Counted from the first letter of the stretch, positions 1-9,036 are shown. The stretch is DNA of 64,000 nt from Shimia isoporae (GCF_004346865.1 NZ_SMGR01000002.1:372001-436000), one strand, 5' to 3'. Notes: generated from the sequence alone by a model not told the origin. A program made the numbers and translations.

Positions 1-455
1 TCACGGGAACCAAAATCCGCCTGATGGGCAGTATTTGGGGACTTGTGATCGTTCACACAATCTTTGGCATGCCAATCCTGACGCTGTTGTTCCGCAACTA
101 TTTCGCCTCGGTGCCGGAAGAGCTTTTCAAGGCCGCCCGCGTGGACGGCGCCGGGTTCTGGGGCATCTATTTCCGGATCATGCTGCCAATGGCTCTGCCG
201 ATCTTTGTTGTGGCGATGATCCTTCAGGTCACAGGTATCTGGAATGACTTCCTGTTCGGGGTGATCTTCACCAAGCCCGAGACCTATCCGATGACGGTGC
301 AGCTCAACAATATCGTCAACTCGGTGCAGGGCGTGAAGGAATATAACGTCAACATGGCCGCCACGCTTCTGACCGGCCTTGTCCCTCTCATCATCTACTT
401 TGCCTCCGGCAAACTCTTCGTGCGCGGCATCGCCGCCGGCGCAGTAAAGGGCTGA
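1..455 (+). CDS. Carbohydrate ABC transporter permease, MalG/UgpE type (5' truncated)
   Basis: This is the C-terminal part (about 150 codons) of an inner-membrane permease of a binding-protein-dependent sugar importer. The start lies before the window; the frame is open from base 3. The EAA loop that docks on the ATPase is visible (EELFKAARVDGAGFWGIYF, then LPMALP), followed by hydrophobic segments VVAMILQVTGIWNDFLFGVI and LLTGLVPLIIYFASG. The ending around GIAAGAVKG is typical of MalG-family permeases. The stop is 2 nt before the ATG of the ATPase gene, so the two are co-transcribed. The sugar cannot be read from this fragment. Confidence 0.93.
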   Translation, partial: TGTKIRLMGSIWGLVIVHTIFGMPILTLLFRNYFASVPEELFKAARVDGAGFWGIYFRIMLPMALPIFVVAMILQVTGIWNDFLFGVIFTKPETYPMTVQLNNIVNSVQGVKEYNVNMAATLLTGLVPLIIYFASGKLFVRGIAAGAVKG

Positions 456-457
456 CC

Positions 458-1543
458 ATGACCAATGTAACTGTCAAAGACCTCACGCTTGAATTCGGCG
501 CCGTGCGCGTGCTGGACAAGCTCAATATCGAGATCGAGGAGGGCGAGTTCCTCGTGCTGCTTGGTGCATCAGGCTGTGGCAAGTCCACACTTCTGAACTG
601 TGTGGCAGGCCTGCTGGACATCACGGACGGCGAAATCCACATCGGCGGTCGCAACGTGACATGGGAAGAGCCCAGCGAACGAGGCATCGGCATGGTGTTT
701 CAGTCCTACGCGCTCTATCCGCAGATGACAGTCGAAGGGAACCTGTCCTTCGGCCTGAAAAACGCCCGTGTCCCAAAAGCGGAAATTGCTGAGCGGGTCG
801 CCCGCGCGGCGGAAATCCTGCAGATCGAGCCGCTTCTGAAACGCAAGCCTGCTGCCCTGTCGGGCGGACAGCGCCAGCGTGTCGCAATCGGTCGCGCGCT
901 GGTGCGGGACGTGGATGTGTTCCTGTTTGACGAGCCTCTTTCCAACCTTGATGCGAAGCTACGCGCCGACCTTCGGGTAGAACTCAAGCTGCTGCACCAG
1001 AAACTCGACAACACCATGATCTATGTAACGCACGATCAGGTCGAAGCGATGACGCTTGCCGACCGGATCGCGATCATGCGGGGCGGCGTCGTGCAACAGA
1101 TTGCCAGCCCTTCCGAAGTCTACAACCGTCCGTCAAACAAATACGTCGCAGGCTTTATCGGGTCGCCGACGATCAACTTCTTCGAAGGTTCCATCACGGA
1201 CGGCACCGCGCCAGAATTCTTGGCGGCGGACATGAAGATGCCGCTGGCCGGCTATGAAGCTTCACAAGGTGCACTTTCACCGCGTCCCGCTTGGCTTGGC
1301 GTGCGTCCGGAGGCGGTCATCACCGGTACCGACGTGGACAAACAACCATTCACTGCAGAGATCACGGTGGAACTGTTCGAAGCCATGGGCGCGGACACGC
1401 TGGTTTACACAACATTGGCTGGTACCCCTTTCCGGTTCCGCATGAGCGGACAGGCTCGGGTGGCGGCTGGCGACACGCTGCGGATCGGGTTCGACCCGGC
1501 GCAGGGCTCTCTTTTTGACAAGACAACCGAGGAGCGTCTTTGA
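458..1543 (+). CDS. Sugar ABC transporter ATP-binding protein (UgpC/MalK family)
   Basis: This is a 361-aa ATPase that energises a sugar importer at the cytoplasmic face of the membrane. Walker A GASGCGKST lies at about residues 37-45, the signature LSGGQRQR at about 135-142, Walker B VFLFDEPLSNLD at about 154-165, and the switch His in IYVTHDQ near 190. A C-terminal TOBE/MalK-type regulatory domain fills residues 235-361, as in the UgpC/MsmK group. It starts 2 nt after the permease stop, and sugar-processing genes follow within 25 nt, so it belongs to the same operon. The substrate is not determined. Confidence 0.94.
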   Translation: MTNVTVKDLTLEFGAVRVLDKLNIEIEEGEFLVLLGASGCGKSTLLNCVAGLLDITDGEIHIGGRNVTWEEPSERGIGMVFQSYALYPQMTVEGNLSFGLKNARVPKAEIAERVARAAEILQIEPLLKRKPAALSGGQRQRVAIGRALVRDVDVFLFDEPLSNLDAKLRADLRVELKLLHQKLDNTMIYVTHDQVEAMTLADRIAIMRGGVVQQIASPSEVYNRPSNKYVAGFIGSPTINFFEGSITDGTAPEFLAADMKMPLAGYEASQGALSPRPAWLGVRPEAVITGTDVDKQPFTAEITVELFEAMGADTLVYTTLAGTPFRFRMSGQARVAAGDTLRIGFDPAQGSLFDKTTEERL

Positions 1544-1567
1544 CGCCCCTAATTTTCGGAGACTGAA

Positions 1568-2314
1568 ATGGGTTTTTCATTCCAACTGTATTCCTCGCGT
1601 GATGTCGCGAGCCAAGAGGCCTTTCTCTCGCGTTTGGCCGAGCTGGGCTACACTGCTGTCGAAGGCTATGGCGGTGTTTACGGCAACGCTGACAGCTTCT
1701 CCGAAGCGATGCGTGCCAACGGCCTGACGATGCCGAGCGGTCACTTTGGCATCGATGATCTGCGCGAAAACTTCGACGGCGTGATGGCGCTGGCGGAGAC
1801 CCTGGGCATCGAGCATGTGATCGTTCCCTATCTGAACGCCGAAGTGCGTCCCGCGGACACCGCCGGCTGGCAGGCATTCGCCAAGGAGCTGGCGGCGATC
1901 GGCGAGAAGGTCAAAGCGACAGGCAAATCGTTCAGCTGGCACAATCATGATTTCGAGTTCGAAGCTCTCCCGGACGGGACTTACCCGATGGAAGTGATGC
2001 TGGAAGCGGCGACTTCAATCGGCTGGGAAGCCGACTTGGGTTGGGTTGCGCGCGCCGGTCTCGACCCTGCGCCGTTTGTTGAGAAATGGGCCGACCGTCT
2101 GGTGGCAGTGCACGTCAAGGACATCGCCAAGGAAGGCGAGGGGCTGGATGAAGATGGCTGGTCAGATATTGGCGAAGGTGTCGTGGATTGGGCCGGTCTG
2201 TTGAAGCTGATCCGTGCAAAGGCGCCGAACGCCATCCTCGTTGCGGAACAAGACAAGCCGAGCGACGCAGATCGTTTTGCAACCGTCTCGATGACAAATC
2301 TGAAAGGGATGTGA
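1568..2314 (+). CDS. Sugar phosphate isomerase/epimerase (xylose isomerase-like TIM barrel)
   Basis: This is a 248-aa cytoplasmic TIM-barrel protein of the AP-endonuclease-2/xylose-isomerase-like superfamily, probably a metal-dependent sugar isomerase or epimerase. Likely metal and substrate residues sit in WHNHDFEF, DLGWV, VAVHVKD and the late Glu of LVAEQD, all in the expected strand order. The start ATG has GGAG about 6 nt upstream. It follows the ABC transporter ATPase and ends 3 nt before the ATG of a Gfo/Idh dehydrogenase, so it probably handles the imported sugar. The precise reaction is unknown; inosose-type chemistry is possible but not shown. Confidence 0.85.
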   Translation: MGFSFQLYSSRDVASQEAFLSRLAELGYTAVEGYGGVYGNADSFSEAMRANGLTMPSGHFGIDDLRENFDGVMALAETLGIEHVIVPYLNAEVRPADTAGWQAFAKELAAIGEKVKATGKSFSWHNHDFEFEALPDGTYPMEVMLEAATSIGWEADLGWVARAGLDPAPFVEKWADRLVAVHVKDIAKEGEGLDEDGWSDIGEGVVDWAGLLKLIRAKAPNAILVAEQDKPSDADRFATVSMTNLKGM

Positions 2315-2317
2315 GTG

Positions 2318-3448
2318 ATGAGTGAAGCAGTCAAAGTCGGCATTATCGGATGCGGCAACATTTCATCCACCTATATGCGAATGGGTCGGTTTTTCCGCGA
2401 CTACAAGGTCGTTGCCTGTGCTGACCTGAATATGGAAGCGGCCGAAGCGCGCGCGGCAGAATACGATCTTCGCGCGCTGACGATCGAGGAATTGCTGGCC
2501 GATCCGGAAATCGAGGTTGTGGTGAACCTGACAGTGCCAAATGCGCACTTCGAAGTGTCCAGCAACATCCTCAAGGCGGGCAAACATGTGTACTCCGAAA
2601 AGCCTTTTGTGCTGACTGCCCAGGAAGGGGCGGCGTTGAAGGCGCTGGCGGAGGAAAAGGGTCTGCGGATCGGGTCCGCGCCAGACACGTTCATGGGCGG
2701 CAGCCACCAGAAAGCACGGGAATTGATCGATGCCGGCGAAATCGGGCGCGTGAACTCCGGCACAATCCACGTCATGAGCGGCGGGATGGAGCACTGGCAT
2801 CCAAATCCGGATTTCTTCTTCCAGCCCGGCGCAGGCCCGATTTTTGATCTGGCACCTTATTACCTGTCCAATCTTGTTCAGCTGCTGGGCCCGGTGTCCC
2901 GCGTGGTCGCCATGAGCAGCACGCCGAATTCCCATCGCACAATTGGATGCGGGCCGCGCGACGGCGAGAAGATCCCGGTCGACACGCCAACCACGGTGCA
3001 TTCGATCCTGCAATTCGCGAATGGCGCGGTCATAAGCTACGGCACCAGTTGGGACGTGAAGGACCACGGGCATTCCAACATGGAGCTTTATGGTCAGGAA
3101 GGCACGCTTTACGTACCAGACCCCAACTTCTTTGGCGGTCAGTTGCGGCTGGCCAAGGGTGACGGATCGGAAGCGCTGATTTCCACCGGCCATCCGTTCA
3201 GCCAACCCAATGACGGCGACAACGCAAACTATCGTGGCGCGGGTCTCGCGGACATGGCAGCCGCTATTCGTGAAGGTCGCCCGCACCGGTGCAACGATGA
3301 TCTGGCTGGGCATGTGGTCGAAGTCATGGGCGCGATTCTGGAAGCCGGCGAAACGGGCAACGCCATCGACATCAAAACCACCTGTGAGCGCCCTGCCCCG
3401 TTCAGCGCGGATGATGCCTTTGCCATCATGGAACTGGAGGAGACCTGA
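2318..3448 (+). CDS. Gfo/Idh/MocA family NAD(P)-dependent oxidoreductase
   Basis: This is a 376-aa sugar dehydrogenase of the glucose-fructose oxidoreductase/inositol dehydrogenase family. An N-terminal Rossmann fold starts VGIIGCGNIS (about residues 6-15), and the conserved EKPF carries the catalytic Lys near residue 95. The C-terminal domain has FDLAPYYLSNLVQLLGPV, where the usual catalytic His position is Tyr, a pattern known from one subfamily. I chose the ATG at 2318; a GTG 3 nt upstream is in frame. The stop overlaps the ATG of the next isomerase gene. A role in oxidising an imported sugar or sugar acid is inferred from the operon. Confidence 0.88.
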   Translation: MSEAVKVGIIGCGNISSTYMRMGRFFRDYKVVACADLNMEAAEARAAEYDLRALTIEELLADPEIEVVVNLTVPNAHFEVSSNILKAGKHVYSEKPFVLTAQEGAALKALAEEKGLRIGSAPDTFMGGSHQKARELIDAGEIGRVNSGTIHVMSGGMEHWHPNPDFFFQPGAGPIFDLAPYYLSNLVQLLGPVSRVVAMSSTPNSHRTIGCGPRDGEKIPVDTPTTVHSILQFANGAVISYGTSWDVKDHGHSNMELYGQEGTLYVPDPNFFGGQLRLAKGDGSEALISTGHPFSQPNDGDNANYRGAGLADMAAAIREGRPHRCNDDLAGHVVEVMGAILEAGETGNAIDIKTTCERPAPFSADDAFAIMELEET

Positions 3449-4506
3449 TGCCGACGATGATTAAGGGACCTGCGCTGTTTCTGGCGCAGTTCGCGGATGA
3501 TACCGCACCATTTAATCAGCTCGATACCATTGCGGATTGGGCGTCCGGTCTTGGCTACAAGGGCCTTCAGGTTCCTTCGGGCGACGCCCGCCTGATGGAT
3601 CTGGACAAGGCCGCAGAAAGCCAAACCTATTGTGATGATCTGAAAGGTATGCTGGCAGAGCGCGGCATAGAGTTGACCGAGCTTTCGACCCACATTCAGG
3701 GACAGCTGCTTGCGGTGCATCCCGCATACGACAAACAGTTCGACGGATTTGCACCGGCGGCTGTGCACGGGAATGCCAAGGCGCGGACAGAATGGGCGCA
3801 TGATCAGTTGATCAAGACCGCGCAGGCGTCGCGTAAGCTGGGGCTGGATGTCACGGTGTCCTTTTCAGGCTCGCTCGCATTTCCCTATCTCTACCCCTGG
3901 CCACAGCGGCCAGCAGGGTTGATTGACGAAGCCTTTGACGAGTTGGCACGGCGTTGGAAACCGGTGATGGATGCCTACGACGACCTCGGCGTGGACATCG
4001 CGTTTGAGCTTCATCCGGGCGAGGATCTGTTTGACGGAGCCACATTCGAAATGCTGCTGGATCGGCTGGGCAACCATCCACGCTGTACGATCAACTACGA
4101 TCCGAGCCACTTTCTGTTGCAGCAGCTGGATTACCTGGCCTTCATCGACATCTACCACGAGCGCATCAAGGCGTTTCACGTCAAAGACGCGGAGTTCCGC
4201 CCGGACGGGCGCCAAGGCGTTTACTCGGGGTACCAACCCTGGATCAATCGTGCGGGCCGGTTCCGCAGTCTGGGTGACGGACAAGTCGATTTCCGCGCGA
4301 TTTTCTCGAAGCTGGCGCAACACGGTTATGACAGCTGGGCTGTGCTGGAATGGGAATGCTGCCTGAAGGACTCTGCAACCGGCGCGGCCGAAGGCGCACC
4401 ATTCATCATGGATCACATCATTGATGTGACCGAGAAGGCGTTTGACGACTTTGCGGACTCGGGGCTCAGCCAACAGGAAACCCGCGAACTTCTGGGATTG
4501 TCGTGA
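3448..4506 (+). CDS. Sugar phosphate isomerase/epimerase, second paralogue
   Basis: This is a 352-aa TIM-barrel protein, about 100 aa longer than the one at 1568. Putative metal-binding motifs occur in the order expected for the superfamily: FELHPGE (about residue 181), NYDPSHF (about 214), FHVKDAEF (about 242) and VLEWECC (about 300). The start ATG overlaps the upstream stop, and the TGA overlaps the ATG of the next gene, so translation is coupled. With its neighbours it makes two isomerase-dehydrogenase pairs in one operon. The substrate is unknown. Confidence 0.86.
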   Translation: MPTMIKGPALFLAQFADDTAPFNQLDTIADWASGLGYKGLQVPSGDARLMDLDKAAESQTYCDDLKGMLAERGIELTELSTHIQGQLLAVHPAYDKQFDGFAPAAVHGNAKARTEWAHDQLIKTAQASRKLGLDVTVSFSGSLAFPYLYPWPQRPAGLIDEAFDELARRWKPVMDAYDDLGVDIAFELHPGEDLFDGATFEMLLDRLGNHPRCTINYDPSHFLLQQLDYLAFIDIYHERIKAFHVKDAEFRPDGRQGVYSGYQPWINRAGRFRSLGDGQVDFRAIFSKLAQHGYDSWAVLEWECCLKDSATGAAEGAPFIMDHIIDVTEKAFDDFADSGLSQQETRELLGLS

Positions 4507-5630
4507 TGGCGCGTCTCAAACTTGGCATGGTCGGCGGTGGCGAAGGGGCTTTTATCGGCGCGGTCCACCGTATGGCAGCGCGACTGGATGATCGCTGGGA
4601 CCTCGTTGCCGGCAACCTTTCTTCCACGCCTGAAAAAGCAGCCCGATCAGCGGCCGCTATCGGGTTGTCACGTAGCTACGGGTCCTTCGAGGAAATGGCC
4701 CGCGAGGAAGCCGCACGCGAGGATGGCATCGATGCGGTGTCCATCGTGACCCCGAACCATATGCATGTTCCGGTTGCACGGGCATTTCTAGCGGCTGGCA
4801 TACATGTGATCTGCGACAAGCCGCTGACCACAGATCTCGAAACCGCGCAGTCCTTTGCTGGGGAATGCAGCCAGTATGAGGCGCAATTCTTCCTGACGCA
4901 CAACTACACCGGAAGCCCGCTTGTGCGGCAGGCGCGACAGATGGTGGCCGAGGGCATGTTGGGGAACATCCGACTTGTTCACGCCGAATATCTGCAGGAC
5001 TGGCTAAGCCGCCCCGCTGATCCGGATAATGTACAGGCCGCGTGGCGCACCGATCCCGCGCGCACGGGCGGCGCCGGTGCCATCGGAGACATCGGCACGC
5101 ATGCCTATAACCTCGCCTGCTTTGTGGCGGGCGAAACCGCCAGTCATCTGGCCGCGGATTTGCAGAGTTTTGTGGACGGACGTGAGGTTGATGACAACGC
5201 CAACATCCTGCTGAGGTTCGACTCGGGCGCTCGTGGTTCCATTTTCGCCAGTCAGGTTGCCACGGGCACCGAGAACGGGTTGAAGCTGCGCATTCATGGC
5301 GACAAAGGCGGTTTGAGCTGGGCGCAGGAAAATCCGAACGAGCTGATCTACACGCCGATTGGTGGCGTCGAACAGCGCATCACGCGCGGCGGTGCCGGCG
5401 CCATGTCTGCAGCAGAGGCTGTGACGCGGATACCCGCGGGCCATCCAGAAGGCTATCTCGAAGCGTTTGGCACGCTCTACCGCGAAGTTGCAGACCATCT
5501 TGCAGACGGCAAAACCGGAGCGTCGGACACAGTTCCGGGAATCGCCGAGGCAGTTGCAGGCATGGCATTTATCGATGCCTGCCAGCGATCGACAAAGGCA
5601 AACGCCGCTTGGTGTGACCTATCCTCCTGA
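4506..5630 (+). CDS. Gfo/Idh/MocA family oxidoreductase, second paralogue
   Basis: This is a 374-aa NAD(P)-dependent sugar dehydrogenase. The N-terminal Rossmann motif LGMVGGGEGAFIGAVHR lies at about residues 5-21, the catalytic-Lys motif DKPLTTD near 103, and the canonical GDIGTHAYNL (Asp and His) near 195-204. Unlike the paralogue at 2318 it retains the His. I chose the ATG at 4506, which shares bases with the upstream TGA; an in-frame GTG lies 3 nt earlier. It is the last gene of the sugar operon and is followed by a strong hairpin terminator. Confidence 0.88.
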   Translation: MARLKLGMVGGGEGAFIGAVHRMAARLDDRWDLVAGNLSSTPEKAARSAAAIGLSRSYGSFEEMAREEAAREDGIDAVSIVTPNHMHVPVARAFLAAGIHVICDKPLTTDLETAQSFAGECSQYEAQFFLTHNYTGSPLVRQARQMVAEGMLGNIRLVHAEYLQDWLSRPADPDNVQAAWRTDPARTGGAGAIGDIGTHAYNLACFVAGETASHLAADLQSFVDGREVDDNANILLRFDSGARGSIFASQVATGTENGLKLRIHGDKGGLSWAQENPNELIYTPIGGVEQRITRGGAGAMSAAEAVTRIPAGHPEGYLEAFGTLYREVADHLADGKTGASDTVPGIAEAVAGMAFIDACQRSTKANAAWCDLSS

Positions 5631-5649
5631 GGTCACCTCATGCGGAACG

Positions 5650-5682
5650 AAAACGGCGCGGGGAACCTCCCCGCGCCGTTTT
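5650..5682. terminator. Bidirectional rho-independent terminator between sugar operon and thiolase
   Basis: A perfect 15-bp stem (5650-5664 with 5668-5682) encloses a 3-nt loop. It has a GC-rich core, with AAAA on the left and TTTT on the right. It lies 20 nt after the Gfo/Idh stop and 18 nt after the convergent thiolase stop, so it can serve both strands. Confidence 0.9.
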
Positions 5683-5700
5683 ACTTTCAAGCGTTGCGCC

Positions 5701-6876
5701 TTAGATGCGCTCAATAGCGATAGCGATGCCCTGACCGCCGCCAATGCACATGGTAATCAAACCCTTGGAGCCACCAATGCGCTCAAGTTCGTACATTGCC
5801 TTGACGGTGATGATTGCGCCTGTTGCGCCGACGGGGTGACCGAGCGCGATCGCGCCGCCATTCGGGTTCACTTTGGCCGGATCAAGACCGAGGCCTTTGT
5901 TCACGGCAATCGCCTGAGCTGCGAAGGCTTCGTTGCTTTCGATCACGTCAAAGTCGGTGATTGCCAGACCTGTTTTTGCCAGCAGGTTCTCCACCGCAGG
6001 CACAGGACCGATGCCCATTACTTCGGGACGCACACCGGCGTGGGCATAGCCCAATACGCGGAACTTCGGTGTCAGACCGGCCTTCTCCGCGGCTTCGGCA
6101 CGCGCGAGAACAATGGCGGCAGCGCCATCGTTGATGCCCGAAGCGTTGCCCGCGGTGACACGACCGTCTTTCTTGAATACAGGGCGCAGCTTGCCGAGAG
6201 TTTCCATGGTGGACGCGGTTGGGTGCTCGTCGCGGGCAAAGGCGACCATGTCGCGCTTCACTTTAACCTCGACCGGTACGATCTGCTCGTCGAAATAGCC
6301 GGCTTCGATGGCTGCGGCGGCGCGCTGCTGAGACGCGAGCGCGAAGGCGTCCATGTCCTCACGGGTAACGTCATGCTCATCTGCAACATTTTCGGCGGTG
6401 ACACCCATGTGGCCGGTGCCGAAGGGGCAATTCAGCGCGCCCAGCATCATGTCGAGCGTTTTGACGTCGCCCATCTTTTGGCCCCAGCGCTGGGACTGCA
6501 TGATGTAAGGCGATTTGGACATGTTTTCGGCGCCTCCTGCGAGCGCGAAGTCCGCATCACCGAGCATCAGGGATTGCGTGGCGGAGACGATGGCCTGTGC
6601 ACCGGATCCGCAGAGGCGGTTCACGTTCATTGCAGGCGTTGTGTTCGGAATACCCGCGTTCACAGCCGCAACGCGAGAAAGATACATATCGCGTGGCTCA
6701 GTGTTGATCACGTGTCCATAGACCACATTGCCGATCTGGCCGGCCTCGACGCCGGAGCGTGACATGGCTTCTTTGGCCACGACGGTGCCAAGGTCGATGG
6801 GCGCGGTGTTGGCAAGCGAGCCGCCGAAAGTGCCGATGGCGGTGCGGGCGCCGCCGAGAATGACGATATCTGACAT
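5701..6876 (-). CDS. Acetyl-CoA C-acyltransferase (thiolase)
   Basis: This is a 391-aa thiolase that condenses or cleaves acyl-CoA (acetoacetyl-CoA or beta-ketoacyl-CoA). The nucleophilic Cys is C89 in NRLCGSGAQAI; the C-terminal GHPVGATGA and CIGGGQG motifs supply the active-site His and the second Cys. I chose the ATG at 6876 because AGGAGG lies 6 nt upstream and the protein then begins MSDIVILGGARTAIG, typical of the family; the longer reading frame adds nine unrelated residues. It is similar to BktB/PhaA-type thiolases, but the chain-length preference cannot be read here. It is divergent from the XRE-cupin gene. Confidence 0.93.
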   Translation of the reverse strand: MSDIVILGGARTAIGTFGGSLANTAPIDLGTVVAKEAMSRSGVEAGQIGNVVYGHVINTEPRDMYLSRVAAVNAGIPNTTPAMNVNRLCGSGAQAIVSATQSLMLGDADFALAGGAENMSKSPYIMQSQRWGQKMGDVKTLDMMLGALNCPFGTGHMGVTAENVADEHDVTREDMDAFALASQQRAAAAIEAGYFDEQIVPVEVKVKRDMVAFARDEHPTASTMETLGKLRPVFKKDGRVTAGNASGINDGAAAIVLARAEAAEKAGLTPKFRVLGYAHAGVRPEVMGIGPVPAVENLLAKTGLAITDFDVIESNEAFAAQAIAVNKGLGLDPAKVNPNGGAIALGHPVGATGAIITVKAMYELERIGGSKGLITMCIGGGQGIAIAIERI

Positions 6877-7007
6877 GGTGTCCTCCTGAAGATTTGCGCG
6901 CACTATGCAGGTGCAGCATTGCCGAGTCAGGTGAAACGGTGCGTCACAGAGTTTCTACGGACGCGCTTTGATTGACAAACGGGGACGGTTCGCCGCATCT
7001 GAAGGGC

Positions 7008-7565
7008 ATGGAAAACGACTTGCCCATTCTCGATCTTTTGCCGTCCCGTCTGCGCGAGGCGCGCCGCGAACAGGGCTTGTCACTGGACGCGGTGGCGAAA
7101 CTTTCGGGCGTCAGCCGGTCTATGGTGAGCCAGATCGAACGCGGCGAAAGCAGCCCAACAATTGCGACGCTTTGGAACCTGACACGCGCCTTGCAGGTGG
7201 ATTTTGCCGGTCTGCTTGATGCGGATGCAGGCGACAAGGTGGATGTGCTGCGGGCCTCGGATGTGCCGAGCTTTGACAAGATGGGCGAAAGTTGCCTGAT
7301 CCGCGTTTTGTCGCCACCTGAGGAGGCTGGCGGGCATGAGGTTTATGACATCCGGTTTGAGAAGGGCGGCAACCTGAAAAGTCAGCCGCATGCGCGTGGT
7401 GCGACCGAGCAGTTGACCGTATTGTCAGGTGCAGTGCGCGTGACCAGTGGCAGCGCAACTCAGGATTTGGCGGAGGGTGACACAGCGCGTTATGCGGCGG
7501 ATGTGGCACATGCGATCGAAGCAAGCGCGGCAGCGCGGGTGTTTTTGATTGTGAAGAACGCTTGA
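7008..7565 (+). CDS. XRE family transcriptional regulator with C-terminal cupin domain
   Basis: This is a 185-aa DNA-binding regulator. The N-terminal XRE helix-turn-helix covers about residues 12-66 (LREARREQGLSLDAVAKLSG, then SMVSQIERGESSPTIATLW). The C-terminal cupin barrel spans about 105-180 and probably senses a small ligand. I chose the ATG at 7008 because the longer frame opens with a TTG and adds an unconserved 12-aa tail. It lies directly upstream of kbl-tdh and divergent from the thiolase. Control of the threonine catabolic genes is inferred from position and from the palindromes at 7765-7814. Confidence 0.88.
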   Translation: MENDLPILDLLPSRLREARREQGLSLDAVAKLSGVSRSMVSQIERGESSPTIATLWNLTRALQVDFAGLLDADAGDKVDVLRASDVPSFDKMGESCLIRVLSPPEEAGGHEVYDIRFEKGGNLKSQPHARGATEQLTVLSGAVRVTSGSATQDLAEGDTARYAADVAHAIEASAAARVFLIVKNA

Positions 7566-7574
7566 GAGATGAGG

Positions 7575-7702
7575 GCTGCGCCCGACGCTGGGTGGGCGCG
7601 CTCGATCCCTCTCTACTTGTCTTGAAGCGCTGAAAACCACCAAGCATCAATTTCTTTTGAAACGTCGACAAGCGCCCTCCCGTGGGGAGCGTCGGGCGCA
7701 GC
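7575..7702. repeat. Intergenic element bounded by a perfect 15-bp inverted repeat
   Basis: The arms GCTGCGCCCGACGCT (7575-7589) and AGCGTCGGGCGCAGC (7688-7702) are exact reverse complements 98 nt apart. A GGGCGC/GCGCCC pair lies just inside them. The element fills most of the gap between the XRE gene and kbl and contains no reading frame I can support. It may be a dispersed extragenic palindromic element or a large hairpin that ends the XRE transcript. No second copy was seen in this window. Confidence 0.7.
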
Positions 7703-7764
7703 ACGGGCTTGCAGCCCGCGCTATTGGATTGTGCTACACTCCCAACAAACGATTTCCCTAATTG

Positions 7765-7814
7765 CGGATATTTGTCCGTTATCTTGAATTTCCCACTTTT
7801 CGGACGCATGTCCG
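7765..7814 (+). promoter_or_regulatory. Twin operator-like palindromes upstream of kbl-tdh
   Basis: Two sites share the form CGGAY-N4-GTCCG-TTAT: CGGATATTTGTCCG at 7765-7778 and CGGACGCATGTCCG at 7801-7814. They are 36 bp apart centre to centre and lie 38-87 bp before the kbl ATG. Two copies of one dyad in a promoter region suggest cooperative binding by a dimeric regulator. The adjacent XRE-cupin protein is the obvious candidate (inference). Confidence 0.6.
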
Positions 7815-7851
7815 TTATGCTAGATGTAGTTCCATCATTATGGAGGACCCC

Positions 7852-9036
7852 ATGTCTGACGCTTTCCTGAACGACATTCGTGACACTTTGAAAACCATCG
7901 ACGCCGAAGGGCTGATGAAACGTGAGCGAATGATCACCTCGCCTCAGGGCGGTGAGATTCAGGTGGGCGACGCGGATGTCATCAACCTTTGTGCCAACAA
8001 CTACCTTGGATTGGCAGACAATCCGGCGCTGATCGAGGCGGCCAAGGGCGCGATGGACCCGCGCGGGTTTGGCATGGCCTCGGTGCGGTTCATCTGTGGC
8101 ACACAGGACATTCACCGCGACCTGGAGCAAAAGCTGGCGGATTTCCTGAACAAGGACGACGCGATTCTGTTTGCAGCCTGTTTTGACGCCAACGGCGGGT
8201 TGTTCGAGCCGCTGCTGACGGCCGAGGATGCCATTGTGTCAGACAGTCTCAACCATGCGTCAATTATCGACGGCATCCGGCTGTGTAAGGCCAAGCGTTA
8301 TCGTTATGCGAACAACGATATGAATGATCTTGAAGAGATGCTCAAACATGCACGCAACGAAGGTGCGCGACATATCATGATCGCCACTGATGGTGTTTTC
8401 AGCATGGATGGCTATCTGGCGAACCTGCCGGAGATCACGCGGCTGGCAAAGCAATATGGCGCGGTGGTCATGGTGGACGACTGCCACGCGACGGGATTTA
8501 TGGGGCCGAACGGCGCCGGAACGCCGGATCATTTTGGTGTGGATGTGGACATCCTCACGGGAACTCTGGGCAAGGCACTTGGGGGGGCTATTGGCGGTTA
8601 TATCGCCGGGCCGCAGCCAGTGATCGACCTGCTGCGGCAGCGGGCGCGGCCCTATTTGTTCTCCAATTCGCTGCCGCCAAGCATCGTGGCCGCCGGGATA
8701 GAAGCAATCCGGCTGGTGGAAGAGGGTGCGGAAACGCGTGCGAAACTGTTTGAGAATGCCAACTATTGGCGGGCCGGGCTCGAAAAGCTGGGATTTGACA
8801 TTTTACCGGGTGAGCACCCGATTATTCCGGTGATGCTTGGCGAAGCCACCGTGGCGCAGGAGATGGCAGCCAAGCTGTTTGACGAAGGCGTGTATGTCTC
8901 CGGCTTTTTCTTCCCCGTGGTACCCCGCGGTCAGGCTCGGATCAGGACGCAAATGAACGCGGCACTGACCAAAGACGATCTGGATCGCGCGCTGGCGGCC
9001 TTCGGCAAGGTGGGTAAAGAGTTGGGGATCATCTGA
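7852..9036 (+). CDS. kbl: Glycine C-acetyltransferase (2-amino-3-ketobutyrate CoA ligase)
   Basis: This is a 394-aa PLP enzyme of the alpha-oxoamine synthase family. It cleaves 2-amino-3-ketobutyrate with CoA to glycine and acetyl-CoA, the second step of threonine breakdown. The Schiff-base Lys is K241 in [23 protein letters not shown] (about residue 206) supplies cofactor contacts, and [10 protein letters not shown] is the family's N-terminal signature. The ATG at 7852 is preceded by TGGAGGA; a longer frame from 7762 would run through the operator sites and is rejected. The TGA overlaps the tdh ATG. Length matches E. coli Kbl (398 aa). Confidence 0.97.
   Translation: MSDAFLNDIRDTLKTIDAEGLMKRERMITSPQGGEIQVGDADVINLCANNYLGLADNPALIEAAKGAMDPRGFGMASVRFICGTQDIHRDLEQKLADFLNKDDAILFAACFDANGGLFEPLLTAEDAIVSDSLNHASIIDGIRLCKAKRYRYANNDMNDLEEMLKHARNEGARHIMIATDGVFSMDGYLANLPEITRLAKQYGAVVMVDDCHATGFMGPNGAGTPDHFGVDVDILTGTLGKALGGAIGGYIAGPQPVIDLLRQRARPYLFSNSLPPSIVAAGIEAIRLVEEGAETRAKLFENANYWRAGLEKLGFDILPGEHPIIPVMLGEATVAQEMAAKLFDEGVYVSGFFFPVVPRGQARIRTQMNAALTKDDLDRALAAFGKVGKELGII

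Noticed and set aside
5467..6762. 431-codon plus-strand open frame opposite the thiolase
   Set aside because: It is antisense to a textbook thiolase and runs through the perfect terminator at 5650-5682.
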